Of a stretch of DNA of 64,000 nt, positions 38,765-48,522 are shown one piece after another (within the stretch, counting starts at the first letter, position 1; the number at the start of each line of letters is the position of its first letter). The DNA lies in assembly GCF_004364175.1 (NCBI RefSeq), contig NZ_SNZW01000011.1, positions 868,001 through 932,000 on the forward strand. The letters run 5' to 3'. The translations under genes were made by a program, and so were the position numbers. This DNA comes from Maribacter caenipelagi (GTDB lineage Bacteria > Bacteroidota > Bacteroidia > Flavobacteriales > Flavobacteriaceae). Below the pieces are notes generated by a model. The model ran no database searches. It was not told where the DNA came from and worked only from the letters and a program-made list of their open reading frames with translations.

Positions 38765-41374
38765 ATGGCCAGGTTCATATCCTTGAACCACTTTTTAACT
38801 ACCCTTTTACTTTTAACCACCTTTATTGCTGCCGCACAGGATAACACCTATGAAGACGGTAAAAGCTATATTTTAGGAGGTATAGACGTTACCGGGCTGC
38901 AAAGTTATAACGAACAAACCGTTAAAACGTATACTGGTTTAAGAGTAGGTCAACCTATTACCTTACCTGGAGAACAAATTAGTGAAGTCATTAAAAAATT
39001 GTGGGGTCTTGAGCTTTTTAGTGAAATAGACATCTTTATTACCAATATCGAAGAAAATACTGTTTTTCTTGAATTGAACATAATAGAGCGCCCTACGTTG
39101 ACCAACGTAAAGTTTTATGGTGTTAAAAAAGGTAAAGTTGAAGGCTTGATTAAGGATACAGACCTTAAGAAAGGAAAGAAAATTACCGAAAGTTTAATTT
39201 CCAACTCTAAGAATTACATCACCAATAAGTATAAAAAACAAGGCTATTTAAACGCTGATGTTACTATTGCTACTTCAAAGGATACCATTGAGGGTAATAC
39301 CCGTAATATGGTGGTTAACGTCAATAAAGGTGATAAAGTAAAAATTCGTGATATTATATTTGAAGGTAACGAACAGTTATCTGATAAGAAATTACGCAAA
39401 GCTTTAAAAAGTACAAAGCAGAAAAAATTAGGTCGTTTTTGGAAAAAATCGAAATATATTCAAGAAGATTACGAAGAAGATCTTGGTTTATTGGTTGATA
39501 AGTTTGCCGAAAATGGATATCGTGATGCTCGTGTAATTTCTGATTCTATTATTAAGGTTGATGAGAATAACATTGATTTAAAGATAAAGGTTGAAGAAGG
39601 CGATAAGTATTACTTTGGTAATATTGATTTCGTTGGTAATACGGTATATACAGACCGTCAATTAAATCAGGTTTTAGGTATTAAAAAAGGTGATACCTAT
39701 AATGGTGTATTATTACGTGAAAGAATTGCAGATAATTCAAAGCCAGATCCAAGTGACGTTACTAGCTTATATCAAAACAACGGTTACCTGTTTTCTACTA
39801 TTAACCCAGTAGAGATTTCAGCTGCTAATGATACTATCGATTTTGAGATTAGAATTATAGAAGGTAAAGAGACTTTCTTAGATCACGTTACGGTTTCAGG
39901 AAACGATAAAACCAATGATCATGTAATCTATCGTGAATTACGCACAAGACCCGGTCAAAAATATAATAAGGCAGATATTATTAGAACTATACGTGAACTA
40001 GGTCAACTTGGCTTTTTTGATGCGGAACAAATTACACCAGATGTCTTAAACGCTAACCCGAATGAGGGCACAGTTGATTTAGCTTGGAATTTGGTAGAAT
40101 CTGGTTCTAGCCAAATAGAGTTGCAAGGTGGTTATGGTGGCGGTGGTTTCATTGGTACCTTAGGGCTATCATTTAGTAACTTCTCTATTCAGAACTTATT
40201 TAAAGGTGAAAAGTACAAACCAGTACCAATGGGTGATGGTCAAACTTTCGCTCTACGTTTACAGGCAAGTCAGACATACAGAGTATATAGCTTAAACTTT
40301 GCTGAACCTTGGTTAGGTGGTAAAAAGCCGGTACGTTTTAATTTAAGCATGTCTAGAACGCAGCAATTTGCAGCTTCTTATGCTAGTGATGGCGATATAG
40401 AGATTGAAAAAGATCGACAGTTTTCTATTACGGGTATTACAGCAGGTTTGGCAAAACGCGTACAATGGCCAGATGATTTCTTCACCATTTCACACTCACT
40501 TAGTTACCAGTTATATGATTTTAGAAACTATAATATTGGTCTATTTAACTTTGGTGATGGTAAAGCAAACTCCTTAGCGTACACTTTTGGTATCTCAAGA
40601 AATGCTACTCAAGGTGGTCGTATTTTCCCACGAGGCGGCTCAAACTTTGAGATAAGTGCTAAGTTTACACCGCCCTGGTCGTTATTTAGTAATAAAGATT
40701 TTAGAGAACTTAAGAACAGGTCTGAGGAACTTGAAGATTTAAAGAATGCTCAGGGTGGTCAGTTAAGTACTGCTGACCAAAGTGAATTGTCAGATTTAGA
40801 TCAAGACCGTTTTAGGTTACTTGAATATTATAAAGTAAAGTTTAAAGGAGATTGGTACACTACTTTAGTAGATAAATTGGTTCTTCGTAGTAATGCTGAA
40901 TTTGGTTTCTTAGGTAGCTATAACAGTGCTGTTGGTAATGTGCCATTCGAAAGATTTTATGTTGGTGGTGACGGTCTAGGTAACTTTACTTTAGATGGTA
41001 GAGATGTAGTTCAGCTTAGAGGTTATGACAATCAATCTATTACACCATATTCAGAAGGGGCTAATACACCAGACGGGGCTTTAATATATAATAAATTCTC
41101 ACTTGAGTTACGTTACCCATTAACATTAAAGCCTTCTGCATCTATTTACGGACTGGCATTTTTAGAGGGTGGTAATGCGTTCAACAATTTTCAAGACTTT
41201 AATCCGTTTGAATTAAAACGATCGGCCGGTGTGGGGCTGCGAATTTTTATGCCAGCATTTGGTTTGCTGGGTATTGATTTTGGTTACGGATTCGATGAGG
41301 ATCTTGTACCAACTTCTGCAGGGCAAGGACCTAGCGGATGGCAAACACACTTCATCATTGGTCAACAGTTTTAA
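38765..41374 (+). CDS. bamA: Outer-membrane assembly factor BamA
   Basis: About 869 residues from the ATG at 38765. An earlier TTG at 38732 lies inside uppS and would only add a polar leader, so I reject it. The signal peptide ends near FIAAAQ. Five POTRA-like domains (about 30-440) show VKFYGVKKGKVE and IIFEGNEQLSD strands. The C-terminal 16-strand barrel (about 445-869) includes the loop-6 motif LRGYDN and ends with a terminal Phe (QQF). It inserts beta-barrel proteins into the outer membrane. Two OmpH/Skp chaperone genes follow, giving a bamA-skp-skp order. Confidence 0.97.
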   Translation: MARFISLNHFLTTLLLLTTFIAAAQDNTYEDGKSYILGGIDVTGLQSYNEQTVKTYTGLRVGQPITLPGEQISEVIKKLWGLELFSEIDIFITNIEENTVFLELNIIERPTLTNVKFYGVKKGKVEGLIKDTDLKKGKKITESLISNSKNYITNKYKKQGYLNADVTIATSKDTIEGNTRNMVVNVNKGDKVKIRDIIFEGNEQLSDKKLRKALKSTKQKKLGRFWKKSKYIQEDYEEDLGLLVDKFAENGYRDARVISDSIIKVDENNIDLKIKVEEGDKYYFGNIDFVGNTVYTDRQLNQVLGIKKGDTYNGVLLRERIADNSKPDPSDVTSLYQNNGYLFSTINPVEISAANDTIDFEIRIIEGKETFLDHVTVSGNDKTNDHVIYRELRTRPGQKYNKADIIRTIRELGQLGFFDAEQITPDVLNANPNEGTVDLAWNLVESGSSQIELQGGYGGGGFIGTLGLSFSNFSIQNLFKGEKYKPVPMGDGQTFALRLQASQTYRVYSLNFAEPWLGGKKPVRFNLSMSRTQQFAASYASDGDIEIEKDRQFSITGITAGLAKRVQWPDDFFTISHSLSYQLYDFRNYNIGLFNFGDGKANSLAYTFGISRNATQGGRIFPRGGSNFEISAKFTPPWSLFSNKDFRELKNRSEELEDLKNAQGGQLSTADQSELSDLDQDRFRLLEYYKVKFKGDWYTTLVDKLVLRSNAEFGFLGSYNSAVGNVPFERFYVGGDGLGNFTLDGRDVVQLRGYDNQSITPYSEGANTPDGALIYNKFSLELRYPLTLKPSASIYGLAFLEGGNAFNNFQDFNPFELKRSAGVGLRIFMPAFGLLGIDFGYGFDEDLVPTSAGQGPSGWQTHFIIGQQF

Positions 41375-41433
41375 TTTTCATTGAATTATTATAATCGTGC
41401 TTAGTGCTAATCCTTTAATTTTTAAAGATTTAG

Positions 41434-41441
41434 TAATTTTG
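41434..41441 (+). promoter_or_regulatory. Candidate -7 element before the ompH genes
   Basis: TAATTTTG fits TAnnTTTG and lies 36 nt before the first ompH ATG. No good -33 TTG is visible, so the ompH genes may also be read from upstream through bamA. Confidence 0.35.
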
Positions 41442-41477
41442 GCACGATATTTTCTATAGGATTAAACGACATTAACA

Positions 41478-42311
41478 ATGAGTACAAAAACAAAAGTTCT
41501 ATTAGTAGTTTCGGTCATCTTCATGACAATACAGGGTTTTGCCCAACGAGGGGTAAGAATGGCCTATGTAGATATGGAGTACATTTTACAAAATGTTGAT
41601 GAGTATAGAGAGGCGACCGAGCAGTTAGAAAATAAGGTGCAGCGTTGGAAGGTTGAAGTAGAGCAGAAGCAAAGTGTTGTGGAGCAAATGAAGAAAGACT
41701 TAATGGCAGAGAAAGTGCTATTGACTACAGAGCTAATTGCTGAACGTGAAGAGGAAATTCAAATTTTGGAACGTGAGATGATCGAGTATCAACAAGATCG
41801 TTTCGGACCACAAGGAGATTTAGTTTTGCAAAAAAGAAGGTTGATACAGCCTATACAAGATCAGGTGTTCAATGAAGTACAAAAAATTGGCACAAATAAA
41901 AAGTATGATTTTATTTTTGATAAATCTGCGGATGTTGTAATGTTGTATTCCGAAAAAAGACACGATATCAGCGATTTGGTGTTGAGGGGTATTGCGAGAA
42001 CAAGAAAAATTAGCAAACCAACTAAAAAATCAGATAATCGTAGTAGATTAGATTATTTTGAAGGCGAGGAGGAAGAGGTTATTAGTGAGGCATTGCAAGA
42101 GCGTTTAGATAAAGCGACTCAAGCAGCCGAAACAAGAGAGAAAAGTGCGGCCGATGCCAAAGCCGAACAATTAAAATTGCGAGAAGAACGAAAGAAGGCT
42201 TACGAAGAAAGAAGAAAGAAGTTGTTAGAGGAGCGTGAAGCTAAGAAGCAAGAGAAATTAAAAGAGAGAAATAGCGATACCGAAAAAGACGATAATAGCG
42301 GTACTATTTAA
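41478..42311 (+). CDS. OmpH/Skp-like periplasmic chaperone, long form
   Basis: A 277-residue exported protein with a signal peptide ending near IQGFAQ and a VRMAYVDMEYILQNVDEYREA start. An OmpH/Skp core (about 28-165) carries long coiled coils. The C-terminal 90 residues (about 185-277) are highly charged (Glu/Lys/Arg-rich) and absent from typical Skp, so this copy is about 100 residues longer than usual. Skp-like trimers hold unfolded outer-membrane proteins; here the target would be barrels delivered to BamA. It is followed by a second ompH after 53 nt. Confidence 0.9.
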   Translation: MSTKTKVLLVVSVIFMTIQGFAQRGVRMAYVDMEYILQNVDEYREATEQLENKVQRWKVEVEQKQSVVEQMKKDLMAEKVLLTTELIAEREEEIQILEREMIEYQQDRFGPQGDLVLQKRRLIQPIQDQVFNEVQKIGTNKKYDFIFDKSADVVMLYSEKRHDISDLVLRGIARTRKISKPTKKSDNRSRLDYFEGEEEEVISEALQERLDKATQAAETREKSAADAKAEQLKLREERKKAYEERRKKLLEEREAKKQEKLKERNSDTEKDDNSGTI

Positions 42312-42364
42312 ATAGGTTTAACAACCATAAAAATTAACACTCAATTAGAATTAAAATTACACTC

Positions 42365-42874
42365 ATGAAACAAGTAAAACAAATTGCGGTAGCCTTATTG
42401 TTGTTCGTAGCAACGACAAGTTTTGTAAATGCCCAAAGTAAGGTAGCTCATATAGACGTTACTCAATTATTATCTGCAATGCCAGAAATGAAGTCGGCAG
42501 AAGCTGAGCTTAAGAAATTACAGGAAACTTACAATGCAGATATTCAAGCTTCAATGACAGAGTTGCGTAACAAGTACACGCAGTACCAAAATGAAGCAGC
42601 AGCGAAGTCTAAGGAAGAGAACGAAAAAAGAGCTATAGAATTACAAGGTTACGAAAAGAATATTGGTGATGCACAACAAGCTGCTCAGCAAGAATTCCAA
42701 AAGAAACAAGCTGAGTTATTCGCTCCTATTTCTGAAAAAGCAAAAGCAGCAATTGAACAAGTTGCAGCAGCTCAAGGTTTTGATTATGTTATCGATGCAC
42801 AAGCAGGTGGCGGTCTAATCGTTGCAAAAGGAAAAGACCTTTTAGCTGATGTTAAAAAACAATTAGGTTTCTAA
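42365..42874 (+). CDS. OmpH/Skp-like periplasmic chaperone, standard length
   Basis: A 169-residue protein with a signal peptide (cleavage near SFVNAQ) and a typical Skp fold: short strands SKVAHIDVTQLLSAMPEM, a long charged coiled-coil hairpin (about 50-115) and a C-terminal FDYVIDAQAGGGLIVAKG strand pair. Basic patches and length fit Skp. It is the second ompH gene in the block, ending in a strong terminator. Two copies with different lengths suggest division of work on barrel clients. Confidence 0.93.
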   Translation: MKQVKQIAVALLLFVATTSFVNAQSKVAHIDVTQLLSAMPEMKSAEAELKKLQETYNADIQASMTELRNKYTQYQNEAAAKSKEENEKRAIELQGYEKNIGDAQQAAQQEFQKKQAELFAPISEKAKAAIEQVAAAQGFDYVIDAQAGGGLIVAKGKDLLADVKKQLGF

Positions 42875-42896
42875 TAAGAGCCTTATAGTATAAGAG

Positions 42897-42926
42897 AAAA
42901 GCCATCTAATTTAGATGGCTTTTTTT
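42897..42926. terminator. Bidirectional terminator after ompH
   Basis: GCCATCTAA and TTAGATGGC form a hairpin at 42901-42920, with a flanking A run before and T run after. It ends the bamA-ompH transcript and, on the other strand, the glycosyltransferase operon. Confidence 0.88.
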
Positions 42927-43779
42927 ATGCTTTCATTTTTCTTTTAATATTCGTCCAACGTAAGTTTTTGATAAACTTCCCCTCTTCTTCTGTTATAATA
43001 TAAGGGGTCTTATTATTGTATGCCTGTATGTACCCGAATATATTGTTCCAGAATGATTTTATAGATTTATTTTTCATTGCCATTTTTAAAGAGGCAATAC
43101 AGGTGATTACGAATCCATAACGCATAGTATACATAGCCTTGCCTTGTAATCTTTTTGCTTTTGGATTATACGATTTGCCTGTAGGTCTTAAGTGTTTTAC
43201 TTTGAGTGTAGCATCAGTTTGTATTTTAAAGCCGTGAAACCTCGCTAAGAGCTCGTCTACCGTGTCCCATCCCATTGCATTCTTCAATCCTCCTATAGCT
43301 TTAAAACAAGCTTTAGAATAGGCTTTGATGGCACCTCTTACATGATCTTTATCCATTGGGTGGTTCAATATCCATTCTCCAGCGTTATTTTGCTCATATA
43401 TGAATCCACCACAAATACCTAAATTCTTATTTTTCTGATATTGCGAACATATTACTTCAAAGTAATTAGTTGGTAAAATTACATCGGCATCTAGTTTTAC
43501 GATAACATCATAATGTTGATCTAAAACTTCTAACCCCTTATTAAATGCATTAATAACTTTACTGCCTGGCATATGCTTTGTTGAAGAAATTGTGTTCAGC
43601 TTTTGAAACAGGCTGCTCGCTGTACAGTATTGATTTATGATGTTTTCTGTACCATCGGTAGAATTATCATTAACAAGAATAACTTTTTTAGGGGGTATGG
43701 TTTGCAGTAAAATAGAGTCTAAAGTACTTTTTAAAAAAGCCTCTTCGTTGTGTATAGGAATGACTATGTAGTAATCCAT
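42925..43779 (-). CDS. GT2-family glycosyltransferase
   Basis: A 284-residue GT-A fold transferase without membrane helices. Motifs are VIPIHNEEAFLKSTLDS (nucleotide-sugar site), LVNDNSTDGT, the metal-binding DxD as KLDADVIL and the WDTVDE acid segment around residue 175. The C-terminus (about 200-284) is basic. Sugar and acceptor cannot be told from sequence. It is the last gene of a three-gene operon after a methyltransferase (15-nt gap) and a ketoacyl synthase III homologue. That setting suggests it glycosylates a small acyl-derived product, but this is inference. Confidence 0.88.
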   Translation of the reverse strand: MDYYIVIPIHNEEAFLKSTLDSILLQTIPPKKVILVNDNSTDGTENIINQYCTASSLFQKLNTISSTKHMPGSKVINAFNKGLEVLDQHYDVIVKLDADVILPTNYFEVICSQYQKNKNLGICGGFIYEQNNAGEWILNHPMDKDHVRGAIKAYSKACFKAIGGLKNAMGWDTVDELLARFHGFKIQTDATLKVKHLRPTGKSYNPKAKRLQGKAMYTMRYGFVITCIASLKMAMKNKSIKSFWNNIFGYIQAYNNKTPYIITEEEGKFIKNLRWTNIKRKMKA

Positions 43780-43794
43780 TTTTAATATAGTCTC

Positions 43795-44316
43795 TTATTT
43801 TCTGGTAGCGTAAATAATGTAATACCTCGGCGTAAATAAGCGAAGAAAAGGTCTAAAGCCTATTTTTTTTACGGGGTGAGCCCATTTTTGGGAATCTTGA
43901 ATTTCCCATCCGGCCTTTTCCAACAACCAGTCAAATTGCCAATCTTCAAATTCATGATAATGCCTGTCCCATTTATCGGTTTTACTTCTATAGGCAGGAG
44001 AGAACCATAATTTGAGAGGTATGCTTGCCACTAATTTATTTGCCTTTGTAGTTGAAAGCAAATTTAGCGGAGCTAAAAGATGTTCAAATATCTCGAAAGC
44101 AGTAATGACATCTGCATCGGTATTCGTTACCGTGCTATAGTCGATATCTAAATCTTCACCTTTGGTATTGGTTACCGAATAACCATCTTCTAGCATGATA
44201 TTAGTAAACGGGTTTTCTACGCCTAAGTCTAAAATAGATTCGGTGGTGTTAATATGTTTACGTAAAAAATGAAGTGTGTGTTTGTAACGTTTGTTTGGAA
44301 AACTGTTTTCGTACAT
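43795..44316 (-). CDS. Class I SAM-dependent methyltransferase-like protein
   Basis: A 173-residue Rossmann-like protein. Motif I is degenerate: ILDLGVENPF replaces the usual DxGxGxG. A second acidic strand (KGEDLDIDYS), a motif IV region (ADVITAFEIFEHLLAP) and the later WDRHYHEFEDWQFDWLL segment look like Methyltransf_11 or 23 members. Whether it binds S-adenosylmethionine is uncertain because of the altered glycine loop. It is 2 nt downstream of the ketoacyl synthase III homologue and probably acts on the same product. Confidence 0.72.
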   Translation of the reverse strand: MYENSFPNKRYKHTLHFLRKHINTTESILDLGVENPFTNIMLEDGYSVTNTKGEDLDIDYSTVTNTDADVITAFEIFEHLLAPLNLLSTTKANKLVASIPLKLWFSPAYRSKTDKWDRHYHEFEDWQFDWLLEKAGWEIQDSQKWAHPVKKIGFRPFLRLFTPRYYIIYATRK

Positions 44317-44318
44317 GT

Positions 44319-45377
44319 TTAGATTCTGTATACCATTGCATTGACGTTCATTCCGGCGCCAACGCTAGCAAAGATAACAACATCTCCCTTTTTAATTTCG
44401 TGATTTTCTAATTTCCCGTCTTTTACTAGGTCAAATAAAGTGGGTATGGTGGCAACGGAGCTGTTGCCTAGCTTTGAAATACTCATAGGCATAATACCTT
44501 CGGGCATTTCTTTACCGTATATTTTGTAGAAACGTTTTACTATCGCTTCATCCATTTTTTCATTCGCTTGGTGAATAAATATCTTTTTCACCTCATCAAT
44601 CTTAATACCGCTGTTATCTAAGCATGACGCCATTGCAGATGGTACGTTGGTAACCGCAAATTCATAAATTTTTCTACCTAGCATTTTTATATAGTAAGCC
44701 TTTTTCTCGTCCTCTTTGTTGTAAGATTCTCCAAAGAAAAGAAAGTTGGCTTCGTCGTTCGCGTAAGTAGCAGATTCATGACCTAATATTTCACCACCAT
44801 CAGCGGCGTTTTCTAAAATAGCAGCACCTGCACCATCAGAATATATCATAGAATCGCGATCATTATCGTCTACAATTCTAGATAAGGTCTCTGCACCAAT
44901 AACCAAACACTTTTTGGCAATACCACTTTTGATGAAGGCATTGGCTTGTATCATACCTTCGAGCCAACCTGGGCAGCCAAATATTAAATCGTAAGCAACA
45001 CATTTCGGATTCTTTATCTGTAATTGGTGTTTTACTCTAGTAGCTAAACTTGGTAGTGTATCACCTTGAATATACCCATCTTTTAAGTCTCCAAAGTTAT
45101 GTGCAACAATAATATAATCTAAAGTTTCTTTATCTACGTTGGCATTTTCAATTGCCTTTTCGGCAGCGAAAAAAGCTAAGTTAGATGTTGTGTATTCTTT
45201 GGGAGCATATCGCCTTTCTTCAATACCGGTTATAGCTTTGAACTTCTCTATAATAACCTCGTTGTTATGCTTGAAAGAAGTACCGTCTAGATTTAAAAAA
45301 TTATGGTTATTAAAATCTGTGTTAGAAATTTTTAGATCAGGAATATAGCTTCCTGTTCCCGTAATTGATATGCTCAT
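44319..45377 (-). CDS. 3-oxoacyl-ACP synthase III (FabH-like) family enzyme
   Basis: A 352-residue thiolase-fold enzyme from the ATG at 45377 (a TTG at 45404 would add nine residues). The triad is complete: Cys135 in IFGCPGWLEG, His269 in IFIHQANEKMDE and Asn305 in SKLGNSSVAT. The FGESYN loop and long N-terminal region (DFNNHNFLNL) differ from housekeeping FabH, so I think this is a specialised KAS III of the secondary-metabolism group rather than the fatty acid starter enzyme. It heads an operon with a methyltransferase and a GT2. No acyl carrier protein or ketoreductase lies nearby. Confidence 0.88.
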   Translation of the reverse strand: MSISITGTGSYIPDLKISNTDFNNHNFLNLDGTSFKHNNEVIIEKFKAITGIEERRYAPKEYTTSNLAFFAAEKAIENANVDKETLDYIIVAHNFGDLKDGYIQGDTLPSLATRVKHQLQIKNPKCVAYDLIFGCPGWLEGMIQANAFIKSGIAKKCLVIGAETLSRIVDDNDRDSMIYSDGAGAAILENAADGGEILGHESATYANDEANFLFFGESYNKEDEKKAYYIKMLGRKIYEFAVTNVPSAMASCLDNSGIKIDEVKKIFIHQANEKMDEAIVKRFYKIYGKEMPEGIMPMSISKLGNSSVATIPTLFDLVKDGKLENHEIKKGDVVIFASVGAGMNVNAMVYRI

Positions 45378-45486
45378 TTTATTTTTTTCAATTGTGCCCA
45401 ACAATTTAAGTAAATTGTAAAAATATTATATGCATGCATAATAAACTTTACGATGGTCAATGCACATTTCTTAAAATAGAGTAGAT

Positions 45487-45519
45487 TAAAAAAGCCTTTT
45501 CGAATTGTCGAAAAGGCTT
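45487..45519 (-). terminator. Terminator of gcvP
   Basis: AAGCCTTTTCGA, loop ATTG, TCGAAAAGGCTT: a 12-bp perfect stem. On the minus strand it is followed by a T run and lies 21 nt after the gcvP stop, so it ends gcvP transcription before the FabH-like operon. Confidence 0.85.
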
Positions 45520-45540
45520 GCTAGTGTGGCTTTAGAGCTG

Positions 45541-48393
45541 TTATTCAGTTTCCATATACGCCTCGATTGGTGCGCATGTGCAAATTAAATTACGGTCTCC
45601 ATATGCATCGTCAACTCTACGTACCGAAGGCCAAAATTTATTTTCTGCAATGTATGGTAACGGAAAAGTTGCTTTTTGTCTTGAGTATGGAAATTGCCAA
45701 TCATCTGTTGTGGCCATTTCTAAAGTATGTGGAGCGTTTTTAAGTACGTTATTTGAATCATCAGCATTAGATTCATCTATTTCTCCCCGAATAGAAGTCA
45801 TTGCTTCACAGAACCTATCTAACTCCGCTAAATTTTCACTTTCGGTAGGCTCGATCATTACTGTTCCTGCAACGGGGAATGAAACCGTTGGAGCGTGAAA
45901 TCCGTAGTCCATAAGTCGCTTGGCTATATCGGTTACCTCAATACCATTTTTCTTGAAAGGTCTACAGTCCAATATCATTTCATGAGCTGCTCTCCCTTTC
46001 TCACCTGTGTATAAAACATCAAACTTACCTTCAAGCTTATGTTTAATATAATTGGCATTAAGAATGGCAATTTTTGTTGAATGGGTAAGACCATGCTCAC
46101 CTAACATTTTAATGTATCCGTAAGAAATAAGGCAAACCAATGAACTTCCCCAAGGTGCTGCAGAAATTGCAGTAATAGCATCTTCGCCGCCAGTAGTTAT
46201 TACTGGGTTACTTGGTAAAAATGGAACCAGTTGTGGAGCAACACATATTGGACCAACACCTGGTCCGCCACCTCCATGTGGTATCGCGAAAGTTTTATGT
46301 AGGTTTAAATGGCAAACATCTGCACCGATAGTTGCAGGGTTTGTTAAACCAACTTGTGCATTCATGTTAGCACCGTCCATATAAACTTGACCACCGTGGT
46401 CATGTATTAATTTTGTTATCTGTTTAATCGACGATTCAAATACACCATGAGTAGATGGGTATGTGACCATTAAGGCAGCTAAATTTTCTGAATGTAATGT
46501 TGCTTTTTCTTCTAAGTCGGCAACATCTATATTTCCTTTTTCATCTGTCTTAGTCACCACAACTTTCATGCCCGCCATGACAGCAGAAGCCGGATTGGTG
46601 CCATGTGCCGAAGAAGGAATCAAACATATATTTCTATGAGATTCTCCTCTTGATTCATGATATGCTCTAATAACCATCAACCCTGCATACTCGCCTTGTG
46701 CACCAGAATTTGGTTGTAAAGAAGTGTCTGCAAAACCAGTAATTATCGAAAGGTCTTTTGCTAGTTCTCTTAGAATTGTTTGGTATCCTTCCGCTTGGTC
46801 AACTGGTACAAACGGGTGAATATTTCCCCAGTTAGAGGAGCTTAATGGCAACATTTCACTTGCGGCATTTAACTTCATGGTACAACTACCTAAAGAAATC
46901 ATGCTGTGGTTTAGGGCTAAATCCTTACGTTCCAATTTTTTAATGTAACGCATTAATTCAGTCTCCGAATGATAGGAGTTAAACACTTTGTTCTCCATGA
47001 AAGAACTGCTGCGCTGAATATTGTTCGGAATAGAAGTTGAACTTAACAAATCTGTAACTTCTTTTGCAGGCTTACCAAGAGCTTCAGCGAATATGGATAT
47101 AATCTGATTAAGGTCGTTTAAAGAAGTAGCTTCATTTACTGCAATTGAAATGGTTTCATTATCTATATAGTAGAAATTTACTTCATTGGCTTCAGCAAAA
47201 GCACGTACTTTTTTAGCATCTGCCTTTACTGTAATAGTATCGAAATACGCAGAATTGATCTGGTATATTCCCAAATTTTCAAGAGCATCTACTAAAGTAA
47301 CTGCAGTAGCATGAATTTTTGAGGCTATGTATTTTAGTCCTTTCGGACCGTGGTATACTCCGTACATTCCTGCCATTACAGCTAGTAAAACCTGAGCGGT
47401 ACAAATGTTAGATGTTGCTTTGTCTCTTTTAATATGTTGCTCCCTAGTCTGCAAAGCCATTCTTAAAGCAGGCTTGCCATCTGTATCTTTCGTTACACCG
47501 ATTATTCTGCCAGGTATATTTCTTTTAAATTCTTCTTTGGTAGCAAAGAAAGCTGCGTGAGGACCACCATAACCTAACGGAATTCCGAAACGCTGTGTAG
47601 TACCTACAACTACATCTACACCAAAATCTCCAGGGGGAGTCAACAATACCAAACTCATGATATCTGCAGCTACGGCAACCTTAATTTCATTATCTTTTGC
47701 TTTGGCTACAAAACCGGCATAATCATATACTTGGCCGTATTTACCAGGATATTGCAATAAAGCACCATAAAAATCTGTACTAAATTCAAATTCTTCATGG
47801 CTGCCAATAACCAATTCAATACCTAAAGGTGTCGAGCGGGTTTTTAAAAGTGATAGTGTTTGCGGTAAAATCTCTTCTGATACAAAGAATTTTACAACGT
47901 TGTTCTTTTTTTGATCACGGCTTCTTACATCAAAAAGCATAGTCATTGCTTCTGCAGCTGCTGTACTTTCATCTAAAAGCGAAGCGTTTGCCAGTTTCAT
48001 TCCTGTTAAATCTGAAACTATGGTTTGAAAGTTCAATAAGGCTTCTAATCTACCTTGGGCAATTTCAGCCTGATATGGTGTATAGGCAGTGTACCAACCC
48101 GGATTTTCAAGAATATTTCTTTTAATTACTGACGGAATCAAACTTTCGTGATACCCTAAACCAATATAAGTTCTAAAAACTTTATTCTTTTTAGATAACA
48201 CTTCTGTGTGCGCAAGAAACTTATGCTCACTCATAGGTGGATCTAATTTTAGGGGCTCTTTTAGGCGAATATGTTCTGGTATGGTCTCAAAAATAAGCTG
48301 TTCCAGATTTTCAACACCTACAGTGTTGAACATGGTATTTAAATCTTCATTCCTAATGCCGATATGGCGCAAAGCAAACACGTCAGTCTTCAT
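45541..48393 (-). CDS. gcvP: Glycine dehydrogenase (decarboxylating), P protein
   Basis: A 950-residue full-length (fused P1-P2) PLP enzyme of the glycine cleavage system. It decarboxylates glycine and passes the aminomethyl group to lipoyl-GcvH. The PLP lysine is near residue 701 in HLNLHKTFAIPHGGGGPG, with SLGSCTMKLN and SAHGTNPASA around the pocket. The N-terminal half (about 1-440) is the paired P1-like domain. Length is as in E. coli. The T and H genes are not in the window. It stands alone with its own terminator. Confidence 0.98.
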   Translation of the reverse strand: MKTDVFALRHIGIRNEDLNTMFNTVGVENLEQLIFETIPEHIRLKEPLKLDPPMSEHKFLAHTEVLSKKNKVFRTYIGLGYHESLIPSVIKRNILENPGWYTAYTPYQAEIAQGRLEALLNFQTIVSDLTGMKLANASLLDESTAAAEAMTMLFDVRSRDQKKNNVVKFFVSEEILPQTLSLLKTRSTPLGIELVIGSHEEFEFSTDFYGALLQYPGKYGQVYDYAGFVAKAKDNEIKVAVAADIMSLVLLTPPGDFGVDVVVGTTQRFGIPLGYGGPHAAFFATKEEFKRNIPGRIIGVTKDTDGKPALRMALQTREQHIKRDKATSNICTAQVLLAVMAGMYGVYHGPKGLKYIASKIHATAVTLVDALENLGIYQINSAYFDTITVKADAKKVRAFAEANEVNFYYIDNETISIAVNEATSLNDLNQIISIFAEALGKPAKEVTDLLSSTSIPNNIQRSSSFMENKVFNSYHSETELMRYIKKLERKDLALNHSMISLGSCTMKLNAASEMLPLSSSNWGNIHPFVPVDQAEGYQTILRELAKDLSIITGFADTSLQPNSGAQGEYAGLMVIRAYHESRGESHRNICLIPSSAHGTNPASAVMAGMKVVVTKTDEKGNIDVADLEEKATLHSENLAALMVTYPSTHGVFESSIKQITKLIHDHGGQVYMDGANMNAQVGLTNPATIGADVCHLNLHKTFAIPHGGGGPGVGPICVAPQLVPFLPSNPVITTGGEDAITAISAAPWGSSLVCLISYGYIKMLGEHGLTHSTKIAILNANYIKHKLEGKFDVLYTGEKGRAAHEMILDCRPFKKNGIEVTDIAKRLMDYGFHAPTVSFPVAGTVMIEPTESENLAELDRFCEAMTSIRGEIDESNADDSNNVLKNAPHTLEMATTDDWQFPYSRQKATFPLPYIAENKFWPSVRRVDDAYGDRNLICTCAPIEAYMETE

Positions 48394-48416
48394 AGATACT
48401 ATTGTTATATAATGCG

Positions 48417-48424
48417 CAAAATTA
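48417..48424 (-). promoter_or_regulatory. Candidate -7 element for gcvP
   Basis: TAATTTTG on the minus strand, about 24 nt before the gcvP ATG, fits TAnnTTTG. The upstream TTG is not clear. Confidence 0.4.
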
Positions 48425-48510
48425 CCACTTTTATGTGTTTAAATTAGTGTTGTAAGATGGTCTTCTGTTGAAAGTTTTTAACCAAAACATAAGGTTATAA
48501 ACACATTAAC

Positions 48511-48518
48511 TACTTTTG
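48511..48518 (+). promoter_or_regulatory. Candidate -7 element for the UbiA-like gene
   Basis: TACTTTTG fits TAnnTTTG. It ends only 4 nt before the ATG at 48523, so transcription would start at or inside the start codon region. This suggests a leaderless mRNA, possibly using the ATG at 48529. No -33 TTG is clear. Confidence 0.4.
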
Positions 48519-48522
48519 TTTA

